Shown here: piece by piece, positions 1 to 14,598 of the stretch
Position numbering within the stretch: the first letter of the stretch is position 1
How the letters are laid out: the number at the start of each line of letters is the position of its first letter
Notes under the pieces: generated by a model
What the model saw: only the letters and a program-made list of their open reading frames with translations
Database searches by the model: none
What the model was told of the DNA's origin: nothing
DNA from: Luteimonas sp. YGD11-2
GTDB lineage: Bacteria; Pseudomonadota; Gammaproteobacteria; Xanthomonadales; Xanthomonadaceae
Reading direction: 5' to 3'
Assembly: GCF_004118975.1 (NCBI RefSeq)
Contig: NZ_CP035376.1
Coordinates: 2,480,001-2,544,000, forward strand
Length of the DNA: 64,000 nucleotides
Translations under genes and position numbers: made by a program

Positions 1-525
<525 letters not shown>

Positions 526-551
526 GGCCCCCCGGGGCCCGGTCCCGGGTC

Positions 552-4706
<4,155 letters not shown>

Positions 4707-4759
4707 GAGCAATGACCGCCTTTGGCATCTGGGGCTGCGCGTCCGCAACCCTGGGGACA

Positions 4760-4962
4760 GACCATCTGTGTCGATGGTCCCGGGGGAAACCGCCAGTCGG
4801 AAGTTGCTGGTATTGCCGGCACCAGCACGCCTTCTCCCGCTACTTCCGAATGGCGACTCTTGGATGGAACATTCCTGGATCGAACAGGAACTGCTGATTC
4901 GCGACTGGTGGCCGCACGCCCGGATACCGGGGCGCCCGCATCACGGCGGCGAATCAGCAGTT
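4760..4962 (-). other. Structured rplL-rpoB intercistronic RNA with nested inverted repeats
   Basis: The 344-base gap 4707-5050 has no gene but several perfect inverted repeats. These are GACCATC/GATGGTC (4760-4779), CGGAAGT/ACTTCCG (4798-4848) enclosing TGCTGGT/ACCAGCA (4805-4827), and a 14-bp pair AACTGCTGATTCGC (4889-4902) with GCGAATCAGCAGTT (4949-4962). E. coli has an attenuator and an RNase III site in the same spacer. A long duplex such as 4889-4962 is a plausible processing site here, by inference only. Confidence 0.5.
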
Positions 4963-4983
4963 GCCGCACCTGCAGCAACGGCC

Positions 4984-5009
4984 AAAAGCCGGGGGCTTTC
5001 GCCCCCGGC
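4984..5009 (-). terminator. Intrinsic terminator/attenuator between rplL and rpoB
   Basis: On the minus strand a 9-bp GC-only stem GCCGGGGGC / GCCCCCGGC with a GAAA tetraloop is followed directly by TTTT. It begins 42 bases after the rplL stop and precedes rpoB. Its form is that of a rho-independent terminator. Since rpoB has no obvious promoter of its own nearby, it most likely acts as an attenuator that lowers rpoBC expression relative to L7/L12. Confidence 0.75.
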
Positions 5010-5050
5010 CTCGGTGGTCGCCTGAACGGGTCGGGCGACGCAAGGACCGC

Positions 5051-5428
5051 TTACTTCAGCTCGACGGCAGCGCCGGCGGCCTCGAGGTCCTTCTTCAGCT
5101 TCTCGGCTTCGTCCTTCGAGACGCCGTCCTTCACGTCCTTCGGGGCGCCTTCGACGAGGTCCTTGGCTTCCTTCAGGCCCAGGCCGGTGATGGCGCGCAC
5201 GACCTTGATGACCTCGACCTTCTTCTCGCCGGCGGCCTTCAGGACGACGGTGAACTCGGTCTGCTCTTCAGCAGCCGGGGCAGCAGCAGCGGCCGGGCCG
5301 GCAGCCATGGCGACCGGAGCGGCGGCGGACACGCCGAACTTCTCTTCGAACGCCTTGACCAGCTCCATCACCTCGACGAGGGACTTGTTGCCGATGGCTT
5401 CCAGGATTTCTTCGTTGGAAAGGGACAT
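5051..5428 (-). CDS. rplL: 50S ribosomal protein L7/L12
   Basis: Stalk protein of the large ribosomal subunit that recruits translational GTPases; 125 residues, close to the usual 120-125. The N-terminal dimerisation helix [20 protein letters not shown] is followed by an Ala/Pro hinge (about residues 35-52) and the compact C-terminal domain with [20 protein letters not shown]. It sits 77 bases after rplJ. The strong hairpin downstream fits the need for several L7/L12 copies per ribosome but fewer RNA polymerase subunits. Confidence 0.98.
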   Translation of the reverse strand: MSLSNEEILEAIGNKSLVEVMELVKAFEEKFGVSAAAPVAMAAGPAAAAAPAAEEQTEFTVVLKAAGEKKVEVIKVVRAITGLGLKEAKDLVEGAPKDVKDGVSKDEAEKLKKDLEAAGAAVELK

Positions 5429-5505
5429 TGTAGTTACCTTGATTGACTGGTTTCGAAACGGCTAGATGATTGGATGCGTACCGAATGCGGCATCCATCAG
5501 TGACT

Positions 5506-6030
5506 TCAGGCGGCCTTGGCCTGGCCGACCGCGTTGATCACGCGGGCGGTCGAGGCGGCGGGCTCGGCAAGAACGCGGGCAAGCATGGTGGCCGGCTGGG
5601 CCATCATGCCGACCAGCATGGCCAGTGCCTGTTCGCGGGTCGGCAGCGAAGCCAGGACATCCACATGGGTGCCCGGGTACTTCTGTCCACCAACCGCGAC
5701 CAGACGCGGCTTCAGCTTGTCAGCGGTCTTGGCGAAGTCCTTGATGAGGCGGCCGGCGGCACCCGGATCTTCCTTCGAGAAGGCATACAGCAGCGGACCG
5801 GTCAGGTCGTCGGCGATGACGGCGTAATCGGTGTCGGCAACTGCACGCGACACGAGGGTGTTCTTGACTACCTTGAGGTAGACCCCGTTGTCGCGCGCCT
5901 TCTTGCGCAGGTCGGTCAGCTGAGCGACCGTAAGACCCAGATACTCGGCGGCGACCAGCGAGTGCGCCGATGCGGCGACCTCGGCCAGTTCGGCAACGAC
6001 TTCCTTCTTCTGGTTCAGATTGAGAGCCAT
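5506..6030 (-). CDS. rplJ: 50S ribosomal protein L10
   Basis: Base of the ribosomal stalk, binding 23S rRNA and the L7/L12 dimers; 174 residues. The sequence starts [20 protein letters not shown] and contains the family segment [20 protein letters not shown]. In bacteria the L10-L12 complex represses its own mRNA through a leader upstream of rplJ, and the 373-base structured spacer before this gene is the expected place for it. GGAGG lies a few bases before the ATG. Confidence 0.98.
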   Translation of the reverse strand: MALNLNQKKEVVAELAEVAASAHSLVAAEYLGLTVAQLTDLRKKARDNGVYLKVVKNTLVSRAVADTDYAVIADDLTGPLLYAFSKEDPGAAGRLIKDFAKTADKLKPRLVAVGGQKYPGTHVDVLASLPTREQALAMLVGMMAQPATMLARVLAEPAASTARVINAVGQAKAA

Positions 6031-6403
6031 TGCACTCCTCCGTACTTCAACTCCGCCCGCGGCTCCTGCCGCCGGCGGTCCAAGAGCGGCACCGGTCCAT
6101 CGATGCCGGGAAGGCCGAATGGCCTTCCGGGTGGCAGCCTTCTTCCGGATTCGAAACCAGCATGAATCTCAGAGGGTCGGCGACCATCTACGCAGGCCCG
6201 CGATGCTTGCGCATGCACAGGATTAAGCGCTCAGCGCTGCAGCGGCGGCGACTCCCTTGCCATTCGAGCGTCCCTGCCCGTCGCCGTTGCATCGTCGACC
6301 GCGCCTGCGGTCTTTGACGGCGCCGCGCCGGGACCTTCGGTCCGTTTGCGAAGCCCTCAAAATTTGTGGAGCAGGTGGCGCCCGGAGGCGCCACCGTCGG
6401 ACA
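6031..6403 (-). promoter_or_regulatory. rplA-rplJ spacer: hairpins and probable L10 leader
   Basis: This 373-base gap encodes no protein. Reading down the minus strand from rplA there is a perfect 9-bp hairpin GGTGGCGCC / GGCGCCACC with a TCCG loop (6374-6395), then a GACCGC/GCGGTC hairpin near 6300-6315, and GGAAGGCC / GGCCTTCC with a 4-base loop (6109-6128) some 80 bases before rplJ. Position and structure suit the autoregulatory L10 leader known upstream of rplJ. I could not confirm its consensus by eye. Confidence 0.45.
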
Positions 6404-7105
6404 TCACTTCAGCGACAGCGAACCCTGGTCCACGGCAACGCCGGGGCCCATCGTCGAGCTGACGGAAATCTTCTGCAGGTACTGGCCCTTCGAGGTCGCC
6501 GGCTTGGCCTTGACCAGGTCGGCCAGAAGCGCCTGCAGGTTGGTCTTCAGGCGCTCGGCGTCGAAGTCGGCCTTGCCGATCGTGCAGTGGATGATGCCGG
6601 CCTTGTCGGTGCGGTAACGCACCTGGCCACCCTTGGCATTCTTCACCGCTTCGCCCGGGTTCGGGGACACGGTGCCGACCTTCGGGTTCGGCATCAGGCC
6701 GCGCGGGCCGAGCAGCGTGCCCAGCTTGCCGACGACGCGCATCGCGTCCGGCGTGGCGATCACCACGTCGTAGTTGAGGTCGCCACCCTGCATCTTCTCG
6801 GCGAGGTCATCCATGCCCACCGCGTCGGCACCCGCGGCCAGGGCCTCGTCGGCCTTGGCGCCGGCCGGGGCGAACACCGCCACGCGCACGGTCTTGCCGG
6901 TGCCTTCCGGCAGCACGGTCGAACCACGGACCTGCTGGTCGGACTTGCGCGCGTCGACGCCGAGGCGCACCGCCACGTCGACCGCTTCGTTGAACTTCGC
7001 CGTGCTGAGATCCTTGACGATCTTCAGCGCGTCGTCGATGGCGTAGGTCTTGCCGGGCTGGACCGCGGCGGCGACTGCCTTCTGGCGCTTGGTCTGCTTT
7101 GCCAT
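6404..7105 (-). CDS. rplA: 50S ribosomal protein L1
   Basis: L1 forms the mobile stalk at the E site and represses the rplKA mRNA; 233 residues, standard length. Recognisable blocks are [33 protein letters not shown] and [18 protein letters not shown] near the middle. It starts three bases after the rplK stop, so the two genes are translationally coupled as in E. coli. Confidence 0.98.
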   Translation of the reverse strand: MAKQTKRQKAVAAAVQPGKTYAIDDALKIVKDLSTAKFNEAVDVAVRLGVDARKSDQQVRGSTVLPEGTGKTVRVAVFAPAGAKADEALAAGADAVGMDDLAEKMQGGDLNYDVVIATPDAMRVVGKLGTLLGPRGLMPNPKVGTVSPNPGEAVKNAKGGQVRYRTDKAGIIHCTIGKADFDAERLKTNLQALLADLVKAKPATSKGQYLQKISVSSTMGPGVAVDQGSLSLK

Positions 7106-7108
7106 GTC

Positions 7109-7537
7109 TTAGCCCTCCACCGTCAGGCCCATGCTGCGGGCCGAGCCCGCGATCGTGCGCACCGCCGCTTCCAGTTCGGCCGCCGTCAGGTCGGCTTCCT
7201 TGGTCTTGGCGATCTCTTCGAGCTGCTTGCGGGTGACCTTGCCCACCTTCTCGGTGTTCGGGCGCTTGGAGCCCGAGGTCACGCCGGCGGCCTTCTTGAG
7301 CAGCACGGCAGCAGGGGTGCTCTTGGTGATGAAGGTGAAGGTACGGTCCGAGTAGGCCGTGATGATCACCGGGACCGGCAGGCCCGGCTCCATCTTCTGC
7401 GTGGCGGCATTGAAGGCCTTGCAGAATTCCATGATGTTCAGGCCGCGCTGACCCAGCGCAGGACCGACCGGCGGCGAGGGGTTGGCCTGACCGGCCTTCA
7501 CCTGCAGCTTGATGTAACCGACGACTTTCTTTGCCAT
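7109..7537 (-). CDS. rplK: 50S ribosomal protein L11
   Basis: Component of the GTPase-associated centre on 23S rRNA, also needed for RelA activation; 142 residues. It has the typical start [20 protein letters not shown], the [20 protein letters not shown] motif and the C-terminal rRNA-binding half with TVEG at the end. It is the first gene after a 213-base spacer that contains a probable promoter and leader hairpin. Confidence 0.98.
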   Translation of the reverse strand: MAKKVVGYIKLQVKAGQANPSPPVGPALGQRGLNIMEFCKAFNAATQKMEPGLPVPVIITAYSDRTFTFITKSTPAAVLLKKAAGVTSGSKRPNTEKVGKVTRKQLEEIAKTKEADLTAAELEAAVRTIAGSARSMGLTVEG

Positions 7538-7647
7538 CTGCGTGTTCTCTCCGGGTGCAAGCGCCTGGGAAGGCTCCCCATCGGGCCGGGATCAATGTCG
7601 ATCAGGAGCGGCACGCGTCCCGGCGTCGCCTTGCCACTCACACGAAG

Positions 7648-7666
7648 GGCCACCTGCGGGGTGGCC
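7648..7666 (-). promoter_or_regulatory. Hairpin in the rplK leader
   Basis: A perfect 7-bp stem, GGCCACC / GGTGGCC with a 5-base loop, lies in the untranslated leader about 110 bases before rplK. L1 represses the rplKA message by binding a leader element; this hairpin is in the right region, but the L1-site consensus was not verified. Confidence 0.35.
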
Positions 7667-7704
7667 AATACGGATGCCCGGCTCGACCGGACAGGGAGCC
7701 GCGC

Positions 7705-7713
7705 AGTATAGCA
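7705..7713 (-). promoter_or_regulatory. Probable extended -10 promoter for rplKAJL-rpoBC
   Basis: On the minus strand TGC-TATACT forms an extended -10 element about 170 bases upstream of rplK. The position 17 bases further upstream (CTGGCG) is only a weak -35. It lies just after an imperfect GCCACCG/CGGTGGC hairpin that follows nusG, an arrangement like the E. coli rplK promoter. Confidence 0.5.
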
Positions 7714-7751
7714 GGTTGGAAAGCCACCGCCAGTGCAGCCGGTGGCGCGGT

Positions 7752-8324
7752 TCAGGCCTTCTCGACCTGCCCGAATTCGAGTTCCACCGGGGTCGAGCGG
7801 CCGAAGATCAGCACGGCCACGCGCAGGCGGCTCTTCTCGTAGTTGACTTCCTCGACCACGCCGTTGAAGTCGTTGAACGGGCCGTCGATGACGCGGACCA
7901 TCTGCCCGGCCTCGAACAGGACCTTGGGACGCGGCTTCTCGACGCCATCCTGCACGCGCTGCAGGATCGCATCGGCCTCGTCGTCACGGATCGGCAGCGG
8001 CTGCGCCGCGGTGCCACCGATGAAGCCCATCACCTTCGGGGTTTCCTTGACGAGGTGCCAGCTCTCGCTGTCGATGCGCGGGATGCCGCCCTCGTCGTGG
8101 GTGGCGATCTGCACCAGCACATAGCCCGGGAAGAACTTGCGCTCGGAGCGGCGCTTCTGGCCGGAGCGCATCTCGATGATCTCTTCGGTCGGCACCAGCA
8201 CGTCGCCGAACTTGTCCTGCATCTCGGCACGGACGATGCGGTCACGCAGCGCCTGCGCCACCGACTTCTCGAAGCCGGAATAGGCATGCACCACGTACCA
8301 ACGCTTGTCGGCTTGGGTTTCCAT
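7752..8324 (-). CDS. nusG: Transcription termination/antitermination factor NusG
   Basis: NusG binds the RNA polymerase clamp and couples it to Rho or to ribosomal S10; 190 residues. The NGN domain starts [20 protein letters not shown], with the central PGYVLVQI segment. The C-terminal KOW domain is [19 protein letters not shown] to the end. It begins 15 bases after secE, the conserved secE-nusG pair. Confidence 0.98.
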   Translation of the reverse strand: METQADKRWYVVHAYSGFEKSVAQALRDRIVRAEMQDKFGDVLVPTEEIIEMRSGQKRRSERKFFPGYVLVQIATHDEGGIPRIDSESWHLVKETPKVMGFIGGTAAQPLPIRDDEADAILQRVQDGVEKPRPKVLFEAGQMVRVIDGPFNDFNGVVEEVNYEKSRLRVAVLIFGRSTPVELEFGQVEKA

Positions 8325-8339
8325 CAGCTCGTCAACTCC

Positions 8340-8723
8340 TCAGTGCCCCAGAAACAGCCGCAGCAGCCACTGGATGACGGTATCGAAGCCCGCGAGCACC
8401 AGCGCGATGATGATCACTGCGATGATCACCACCCAGGTCATGCGCATGGCTTCCTGGCGCGTCGGCCAGACCACCTTGCGCAGCTCGAAGCGGGTCTCGG
8501 CAAAGAACTCGCGGGTCTGCGCGCCCTTGGCCGTGGACATCATGAACACCGCGGCGCCGGCAGCGACGCCGGCAACCACGGCGAGGATCCGCGCAAAGCC
8601 CGGCCACTGCCCGGAGAACCAGTAGAACGCGAACAGGCCGGCGACCACCAGCAGGATCGACACCGCGTACTTGACGATGTCGGCGGCGGACGCGGTCTTG
8701 GATTGTTCGACTCGGCTGTTCAC
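8340..8723 (-). CDS. secE: Preprotein translocase subunit SecE
   Basis: Small inner-membrane subunit of the SecYEG channel. Starting from GTG at 8723 (VNSRVEQSKTASAADIVKY) the protein is 127 residues, the same length as E. coli SecE, and has three membrane helices: about 14-36, 44-64 and 98-122. The conserved cytoplasmic helix FELRKVVWPTRQEAMRMT precedes the last one. Longer in-frame ATG starts run into tRNA-Trp and are rejected. A CCGACC/GGTCGG hairpin (8748-8763) separates it from the tRNA. Confidence 0.93.
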   Translation of the reverse strand: MNSRVEQSKTASAADIVKYAVSILLVVAGLFAFYWFSGQWPGFARILAVVAGVAAGAAVFMMSTAKGAQTREFFAETRFELRKVVWPTRQEAMRMTWVVIIAVIIIALVLAGFDTVIQWLLRLFLGH

Positions 8724-8788
8724 TCGGGCTTCGCTGCTGTGGTCGTGCCGACCGGAAGGTCGGTCATGTGCGGGCGGATCCGCCTGTC

Positions 8789-8864
<76 letters not shown>

Positions 8865-8952
8865 GTATGGATGAAACGGTGTCGCGACAGCCTGTCCTCA
8901 GACGACGAAGGCGGACCGGGGTTCCGGCCCGCCTCGCTGGCTGCGGCGAAGC

Positions 8953-8979
8953 GGTGGAATCGCCTGGGACGATTCCACC
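8953..8979 (-). terminator. Hairpin just after tuf (partial terminator or processing site)
   Basis: Nine bases after the tuf stop the minus strand has a perfect 10-bp stem, GGTGGAATCG / CGATTCCACC, with a 7-base loop. There is no U-tract, so it may stabilise the tuf message or cause partial termination before tRNA-Trp and secE. A second GC-rich hairpin lies at about 8911-8934. Confidence 0.5.
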
Positions 8980-8987
8980 CTTGCAGC

Positions 8988-10178
<1,191 letters not shown>

Positions 10179-10235
10179 GATTGGTATCTCGATTGAACGG
10201 TTGGATGTGTCGGTTGGATCGGGGGGCGGCGGAAA

Positions 10236-10311
10236 TGGTGCTCACGAAAGGAATCGAACCTTCGACCTCCTCCTTACCAAGGAGGTGCTCTACCGACTGA
10301 GCTACGTGAGC
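10236..10311 (-). tRNA. tRNA-Thr (GGT anticodon)
   Basis: A 76-base cloverleaf with encoded CCA. The acceptor stem is GCTCACG / CGTGAGC, the D arm GCTC...GAGC, the anticodon loop holds GGT, and the T loop is TTCGATT. It is the last tRNA before tuf in a Tyr-Gly-Thr-tuf transcription unit. Confidence 0.96.
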
Positions 10312-10421
10312 ACGGGTGTTCCCGCTCCTTCCTGCCCTGCGCGATGCTTCTGGCATCGCCCGGCGCTTCCTGCGCCTCTGTAGAACCCGTGGATGGTGGC
10401 GGCGCTGTCGCGAGACGTCAA

Positions 10422-10495
<74 letters not shown>

Positions 10496-10580
10496 GGACT
10501 GCGGAGCCGCACACCCCGCATGCGATGGACTGCCTGCGGTTGGAACTGTTGCGGACCGTCAGACGGACCGCGATGCAACG

Positions 10581-10666
10581 TGGTGGAGGGAGGTGGATTC
10601 GAACCACCGAAGGCGTAAGCCAGCAGATTTACAGTCTGCCCCCGTTGGCCGCTTGGGTATCCCTCC
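10581..10666 (-). tRNA. tRNA-Tyr (GTA anticodon)
   Basis: An 86-base class II tRNA with a long variable arm and encoded CCA. The acceptor stem is GGAGGGA / TCCCTCC, the anticodon loop CTGTAAA has GTA, and the T arm is GGTGG-TTCGAAT-CCACC. It is the first gene behind a near-consensus promoter. Confidence 0.96.
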
Positions 10667-10699
10667 GGAACCGGCCCGTAGGCCAGAACAGAGCCCGCA

Positions 10700-10728
10700 A
10701 TTCTGGACTGACACCCCGGGGCTGTCAA
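10700..10728 (-). promoter_or_regulatory. Promoter of the tRNA-Tyr/Gly/Thr-tuf unit
   Basis: The minus strand has a perfect -35 TTGACA (10723-10728), a 17-base spacer and -10 CAGAAT (10700-10705), followed by the GC-rich stretch TGCGGGC. The tRNA begins about 34 bases after the -10. A GC-rich discriminator is the hallmark of stable-RNA promoters repressed by ppGpp, so stringent control is likely by inference. Confidence 0.8.
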
Positions 10729-10878
10729 CGCCTGTACAGGCTTCCGGGACAACTTTTTCACGCCTGCGCCGATCACGCGGCGCTTTGCCGGACGCGGGTT
10801 GCGGAACCGCACGCATTGCCAGGCTGCCCGCGCGCGTCGCGCATGGCCTGTCGGGCCCGGATCCGCGTGCGCAGCCGC

Positions 10879-11970
10879 TCAGACGTTGAAGCGGAAATGC
10901 ATGACGTCGCCATCCTTGACGATGTAGTCCTTGCCCTCCAGCCGCCACTTGCCCGCCTCCTTGGCACCGGACTCGCCGTTGTAGCGGATGAAGTCGTCGT
11001 AGCCGACCACTTCCGCGCGGATGAAACCCTTCTCGAAATCGGTGTGGATCACCGCGGCGGCCTGCGGCGCGGTGGCGCCCACCTTCACCGTCCACGCGCG
11101 CACTTCCTTGACGCCGGCGGTGAAGTAGGTCTGCAGGTCCAGCAGCCCGTAGGCGGCGCGGATCACCCGGTTGAGGCCGGGCTCGTCCAGGCCCAGGTCG
11201 GTCAGGAACGCATCGCGGTCGGCATCCTCGAGCTGCGAGAGTTCCTCCTCGATCGCCGCCGACACCGGCACGACCTCGGCGCCCTCGCCCGCCGCGCGCT
11301 CGCGCACCGCGTCGAGGTGCGGGTTGTTCTCGAAGCCGTCCTCCAGCACGTTGGCGATATAGAGCACCGGCTTGGCGGTCAGCAGGAACAGGTCGCGGAT
11401 CGCGGCGCGGTCGTCATCCGACAGCGTCAGCGCGCGCACCGGCTGGCCGTCGGCGAGGCCCTTCTGCACGCGGCCGAGCACCTCGGCGCGGGCCTTCGAT
11501 TCCTTGTCGCCGGTCTTGGCCGAACGCTCGGCACGCTGCAGCGCGCGCTCCACCGAGTCGAGATCGGCGAGCGCGAGTTCGGTGTCGATGGTCTCGATAT
11601 CGGCGATCGGATCGACCCGGTTGTTGACGTGGATGACGTCCGGGTTCTCGAAGCAGCGCACCACGTGGGTGATGGCATCGACCTCGCGGATATGGGCCAG
11701 GAACTTGTTGCCCAGCCCTTCGCCGCTGGCCGCACCGGCCACCAGCCCGGCGATGTCGACGAACTCGACGGCCGTGGGCACGACCTTCTGCGGCTTGATG
11801 ATGTCGGCCAGCGCGTTCAGGCGCGGGTCCGGCACCGGCACCACGCCGACGTTGGGCTCGATGGTGCAGAAGGGGAAGTTGGCCGCGGCGATGCCGGCCT
11901 TGGTCAGTGCGTTGAAGAGGGTCGACTTGCCGACGTTCGGCAGGCCGACGATGCCGCATTTGATGCCCAT
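10879..11970 (-). CDS. ychF: Redox-regulated ATPase YchF (Obg-like)
   Basis: Universally conserved P-loop ATPase of the Obg family that binds ribosomes; 363 residues. The start is the conserved [20 protein letters not shown] at 11970, with P-loop GLPNVGKS at residues 8-15; an upstream ATG at 12048 only adds sequence from an intergenic repeat. The C-terminal TGS domain (about 280-363) includes [20 protein letters not shown]. It lies downstream of pth, as in many proteobacteria. Confidence 0.97.
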   Translation of the reverse strand: MGIKCGIVGLPNVGKSTLFNALTKAGIAAANFPFCTIEPNVGVVPVPDPRLNALADIIKPQKVVPTAVEFVDIAGLVAGAASGEGLGNKFLAHIREVDAITHVVRCFENPDVIHVNNRVDPIADIETIDTELALADLDSVERALQRAERSAKTGDKESKARAEVLGRVQKGLADGQPVRALTLSDDDRAAIRDLFLLTAKPVLYIANVLEDGFENNPHLDAVRERAAGEGAEVVPVSAAIEEELSQLEDADRDAFLTDLGLDEPGLNRVIRAAYGLLDLQTYFTAGVKEVRAWTVKVGATAPQAAAVIHTDFEKGFIRAEVVGYDDFIRYNGESGAKEAGKWRLEGKDYIVKDGDVMHFRFNV

Positions 11971-11984
11971 GACGTCCGGAACCT

Positions 11985-12051
11985 GGATTGGGAATTCGGG
12001 ATTCAGCGCTCGATGCAGGCAGCGCCTGATCGAACCCGGAATCCCCAATGC
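11985..12051. repeat. Palindromic intergenic repeat between pth and ychF
   Basis: GGATTGGGAATTCGGGATTC (11985-12004) is mirrored by a near reverse complement at 12032-12051, with a GC-rich centre that can form a smaller hairpin (AGGC-AGC-GCCT). It fills the whole 81-base spacer and abuts the pth stop codon. It shares the GGGATTCGGGA core with the rpoB-rpoC spacer and resembles dispersed xanthomonad repeats. Confidence 0.6.
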
Positions 12052-12633
12052 CTAATCCCGCCCGGTATGCAGCCTGGTCATCGCATCCATGAAGTTGCCC
12101 TCCACCGCCAGCGGCAGCACGTCGAGCGCATCGTCGATCGCGCGTGCGATCAGCACGTCGTCATCCGCACTGGCGCGTCCGAGCACCCAGGGTGTCACCT
12201 TGTCCTTGCTGCCGGGATGGCCGATACCGACCCGCAACCGGTGGAAACGTGCGTGGCCGAGCACTCGCGTGATGTCACGCAGCCCGTTCTGCCCGCCGTG
12301 GCCGCCATCGAACTTCAGCCGCGCGGTGCCGGGCGGCAGGTCGAGCTCGTCATGAGCGACCAGGGTGGACCCGGGTTCGATCTTCCAGAACTGCAACGCC
12401 GCCAGCACCGACTTGCCCGAGAGATTCATGAACGTCGCCGGCCGCAGCAGCCTGACCGACTGCCCGCCGATCTCGACCCGGGCGGTCTCGCCGAACAGCT
12501 TCGAATCCACGGCGAAGCGGCCGCCGAAACGCTCGGCGACGGCATCGACGAAACGGAACCCGGCGTTGTGCCGGGTCCGCTCGTAGTCGCGGCCCGGATT
12601 GCCCAGGCCGACGATGAGACGCAATCCTTCCAT
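12052..12633 (-). CDS. pth: Peptidyl-tRNA hydrolase
   Basis: Releases tRNA from prematurely dropped peptidyl-tRNA; 193 residues. The start MEGLRLIVGLGNPGRDYERT at 12633 puts the conserved GLGNPG at residues 9-14 and the catalytic His in TRHNAGFRFVD at about residue 24. Later family blocks are PATFMNLSGKSV and HDELDLPPG...GGHGGQNGLR. It follows rplY by 44 bases. Confidence 0.97.
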   Translation of the reverse strand: MEGLRLIVGLGNPGRDYERTRHNAGFRFVDAVAERFGGRFAVDSKLFGETARVEIGGQSVRLLRPATFMNLSGKSVLAALQFWKIEPGSTLVAHDELDLPPGTARLKFDGGHGGQNGLRDITRVLGHARFHRLRVGIGHPGSKDKVTPWVLGRASADDDVLIARAIDDALDVLPLAVEGNFMDAMTRLHTGRD

Positions 12634-12677
12634 TACGCAGGCTGCGGGCGCGGCACGTGGCCACGCCCGCGTGCCGG

Positions 12678-13304
12678 TCACTCGGCCTTGTCGCCTTCCG
12701 CGCCTTCCTCGGCGTCGTCGGCGGCTTCCACGCGGGCGTGGCGGGCCACGGCGATTGCGGGGTTGTGCGACTCGTCGATCGGGGTGGCGGGCTGCACGCC
12801 CTCCGGGAACACCACGTCCGACATGTGCACGGTGTCACCGACGTTCATGTTGCCGAGGTCGACCTCGATGTTCTCCGGCAGCTTGCCCGGCAGGCACAGC
12901 ACCTCGATCTCGTTGAGTTCCTGCGTCACCACCACGCCCGCGGTCTTGCCGGCCGGCGAGGTGTCGACGTTGACCATGTGCACCGGGACGCTGGCGCGGA
13001 TCGCCTCGTTCTCGTTCACGCGCTGGAAGTCCAGGTGCATGATCAGCTGGCGGTACGGGTGGCGCTGCATGTCACGCAGCAGCACCTTCTGCACCTGGCC
13101 GTCGAGGTTGAGGTCGAGGATCGACGAGTAGAACCACTCGTTCTGGCTGGCCAGCCAGACCTTCTCGTGGTCGAGCTGGATGTTGACGGGGTCGATGCCC
13201 CCGCCGTAGACGATGGCCGGGATCTTCGCGGCGTGGCGGAGGCGGCGGCTCGCACCCTTCCCCCCGTCCTCGCGGCGCTCGACCTTGATTTCATGCGTAG
13301 ACAT
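12678..13304 (-). CDS. rplY: 50S ribosomal protein L25 (long Ctc/TL5 form)
   Basis: Binds 5S rRNA. At 208 residues it is the two-domain Ctc/TL5 form: an N-terminal L25 domain (about 5-95) and a C-terminal beta domain. An acidic tail AADDAEEGAEGDKAE ends the protein. The segment RRLRHAAKIPAIVYGGG is characteristic. It sits between prs and pth, the standard order. Confidence 0.95.
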   Translation of the reverse strand: MSTHEIKVERREDGGKGASRRLRHAAKIPAIVYGGGIDPVNIQLDHEKVWLASQNEWFYSSILDLNLDGQVQKVLLRDMQRHPYRQLIMHLDFQRVNENEAIRASVPVHMVNVDTSPAGKTAGVVVTQELNEIEVLCLPGKLPENIEVDLGNMNVGDTVHMSDVVFPEGVQPATPIDESHNPAIAVARHARVEAADDAEEGAEGDKAE

Positions 13305-13351
13305 GTTGATTCACTACCCTGGTTGGAAGACCGCCGGGTGGCGGTCGGTGT

Positions 13352-13377
13352 GGGCAGCCCCGCGACCAGGGCTGCCC
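13352..13377 (-). other. Hairpins in the prs-rplY spacer
   Basis: A perfect 9-bp stem GGGCAGCCC / GGGCTGCCC with an 8-base loop is followed, closer to rplY, by ACCGCC/GGCGGT (about 13330-13345). Neither has a U-tract. They probably stabilise or partly terminate the prs message. Confidence 0.45.
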
Positions 13378-13421
13378 TCGAATGCCGCGCACGCAGGCGT
13401 GCACGGCGGAAACTGCAACGG

Positions 13422-14381
13422 TCAGTCGACGTAGAGCGAGCTCACCGACTCGCCGAAGGCGACGCGGCGGATGGTCTCGGCCAGCAACTCTGCGACGCTG
13501 AGCTGGCGGATCCGGCCACAGCCGCGCGCGGCCTCCGACAGCGGGATGGTGTCGGTGACCACCAGCTCGTCGAGCTGCGACTTCGAGATGTTGTCGATCG
13601 CCGCGCCCGACAGCACCGGATGGGTGCAGTAGGCCACGACCTTGGTGGCGCCGTTCTCCTTCAGCGCCGCGGCAGCCGCGCACAGGGTGCCGGCGGTGTC
13701 GACGATGTCGTCGACCAGCACGCAGGTCTTGCCCTGCACGTCGCCGATGATGTTCATCACCGTCGCCACGTTGGCGCGCGGGCGGCGCTTGTCGATGATC
13801 GCGAGGTCGGCATCGTCCAGGCGCTTGGCGATCGCGCGGGCGCGCACCACGCCGCCGACGTCCGGGCTCACCACCACCATGTTGTCGGTGCCGTGTGCGC
13901 GCCAGATGTCGGCCAGCAGCAGCGGCGAGGCGTAGACGTTGTCGACCGGGATGTCGAAGAAGCCCTGGATCTGGTCGGCGTGGAGATCGACGGTCAGCAC
14001 GCGGTCGGTGCCGACCGAGCCGATCATCTTCGCCGCCACCTTGGCGGTGATCGGCACGCGCGAGGAGCGCATGCGACGGTCCTGGCGGGCGTATCCGAAG
14101 TACGGGATCACCGCGGTCACGCTGGCCGCGCTGGCGCGCTTGAGCGCGTCGACCAGCACCGCGAGCTCGACCAGGTGCTCGGCACTCGGTGCACAGGTCG
14201 GCTGCAGCACGAACACTTCCTGCCGGCGCACGTTCTCCTCGATCTCGACCTGCACTTCGCCGTCGGAGAATTTCGACACCAGCGCCTTGCCGAGCCGCGT
14301 GCCGAGTTCACGGCAGACCGACTGCGCAAGGGGCTTGTTGGCATTGCCTGAGAAGATCAGGAGGTTGCGATCTTCTTTCAT
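13422..14381 (-). CDS. prs: Ribose-phosphate pyrophosphokinase
   Basis: Makes phosphoribosyl pyrophosphate from ribose 5-phosphate and ATP for nucleotide, His and Trp synthesis; 319 residues. The ATP-binding loop with [10 protein letters not shown], the [12 protein letters not shown] segment and the PRPP-binding loop [14 protein letters not shown] (about 217-230) are intact. It lies directly downstream of tRNA-Gln, a conserved xanthomonad arrangement. Confidence 0.98.
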   Translation of the reverse strand: MKEDRNLLIFSGNANKPLAQSVCRELGTRLGKALVSKFSDGEVQVEIEENVRRQEVFVLQPTCAPSAEHLVELAVLVDALKRASAASVTAVIPYFGYARQDRRMRSSRVPITAKVAAKMIGSVGTDRVLTVDLHADQIQGFFDIPVDNVYASPLLLADIWRAHGTDNMVVVSPDVGGVVRARAIAKRLDDADLAIIDKRRPRANVATVMNIIGDVQGKTCVLVDDIVDTAGTLCAAAAALKENGATKVVAYCTHPVLSGAAIDNISKSQLDELVVTDTIPLSEAARGCGRIRQLSVAELLAETIRRVAFGESVSSLYVD

Positions 14382-14444
14382 GATGACGACTCCGCTCCGC
14401 TCTGACCGTGGCGGGATGTGGGGAAGGAACGCCGCGGACGGCGA

Positions 14445-14520
14445 TGGCAGGGGCGGCAGGATTCGAACCTGCGAATGCCGGGATCAAAACCCGGTGCCTT
14501 AACCACTTGGCGACGCCCCT
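14445..14520 (-). tRNA. tRNA-Gln (TTG anticodon)
   Basis: A 76-base cloverleaf with encoded CCA. The acceptor stem is AGGGGCG / CGCCCCT, the anticodon stem CCGGG/CCCGG surrounds loop TTTTGAT with anticodon TTG, and the T arm is GCAGG-TTCGAAT-CCTGC. It lies between ispE and prs on the same strand. Confidence 0.95.
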
Positions 14521-14598
14521 GTTGAATCGGGATGACCAGCCTTCCGGCTGCTCGATGGAATCGGGAAGAGGCCCCATGACCTGCTCCCGACCCCGGAA

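Noticed and set aside
10766..10783. GCGCCG/CGGCGC as terminator of ychF
   Set aside because: Only a 6-bp stem, about 100 bases after the stop and without a U-tract on the correct strand.
12657..14351. 564-residue plus-strand frame opposite rplY and prs
   Set aside because: No recognisable domain, and the opposite-strand genes are certain.
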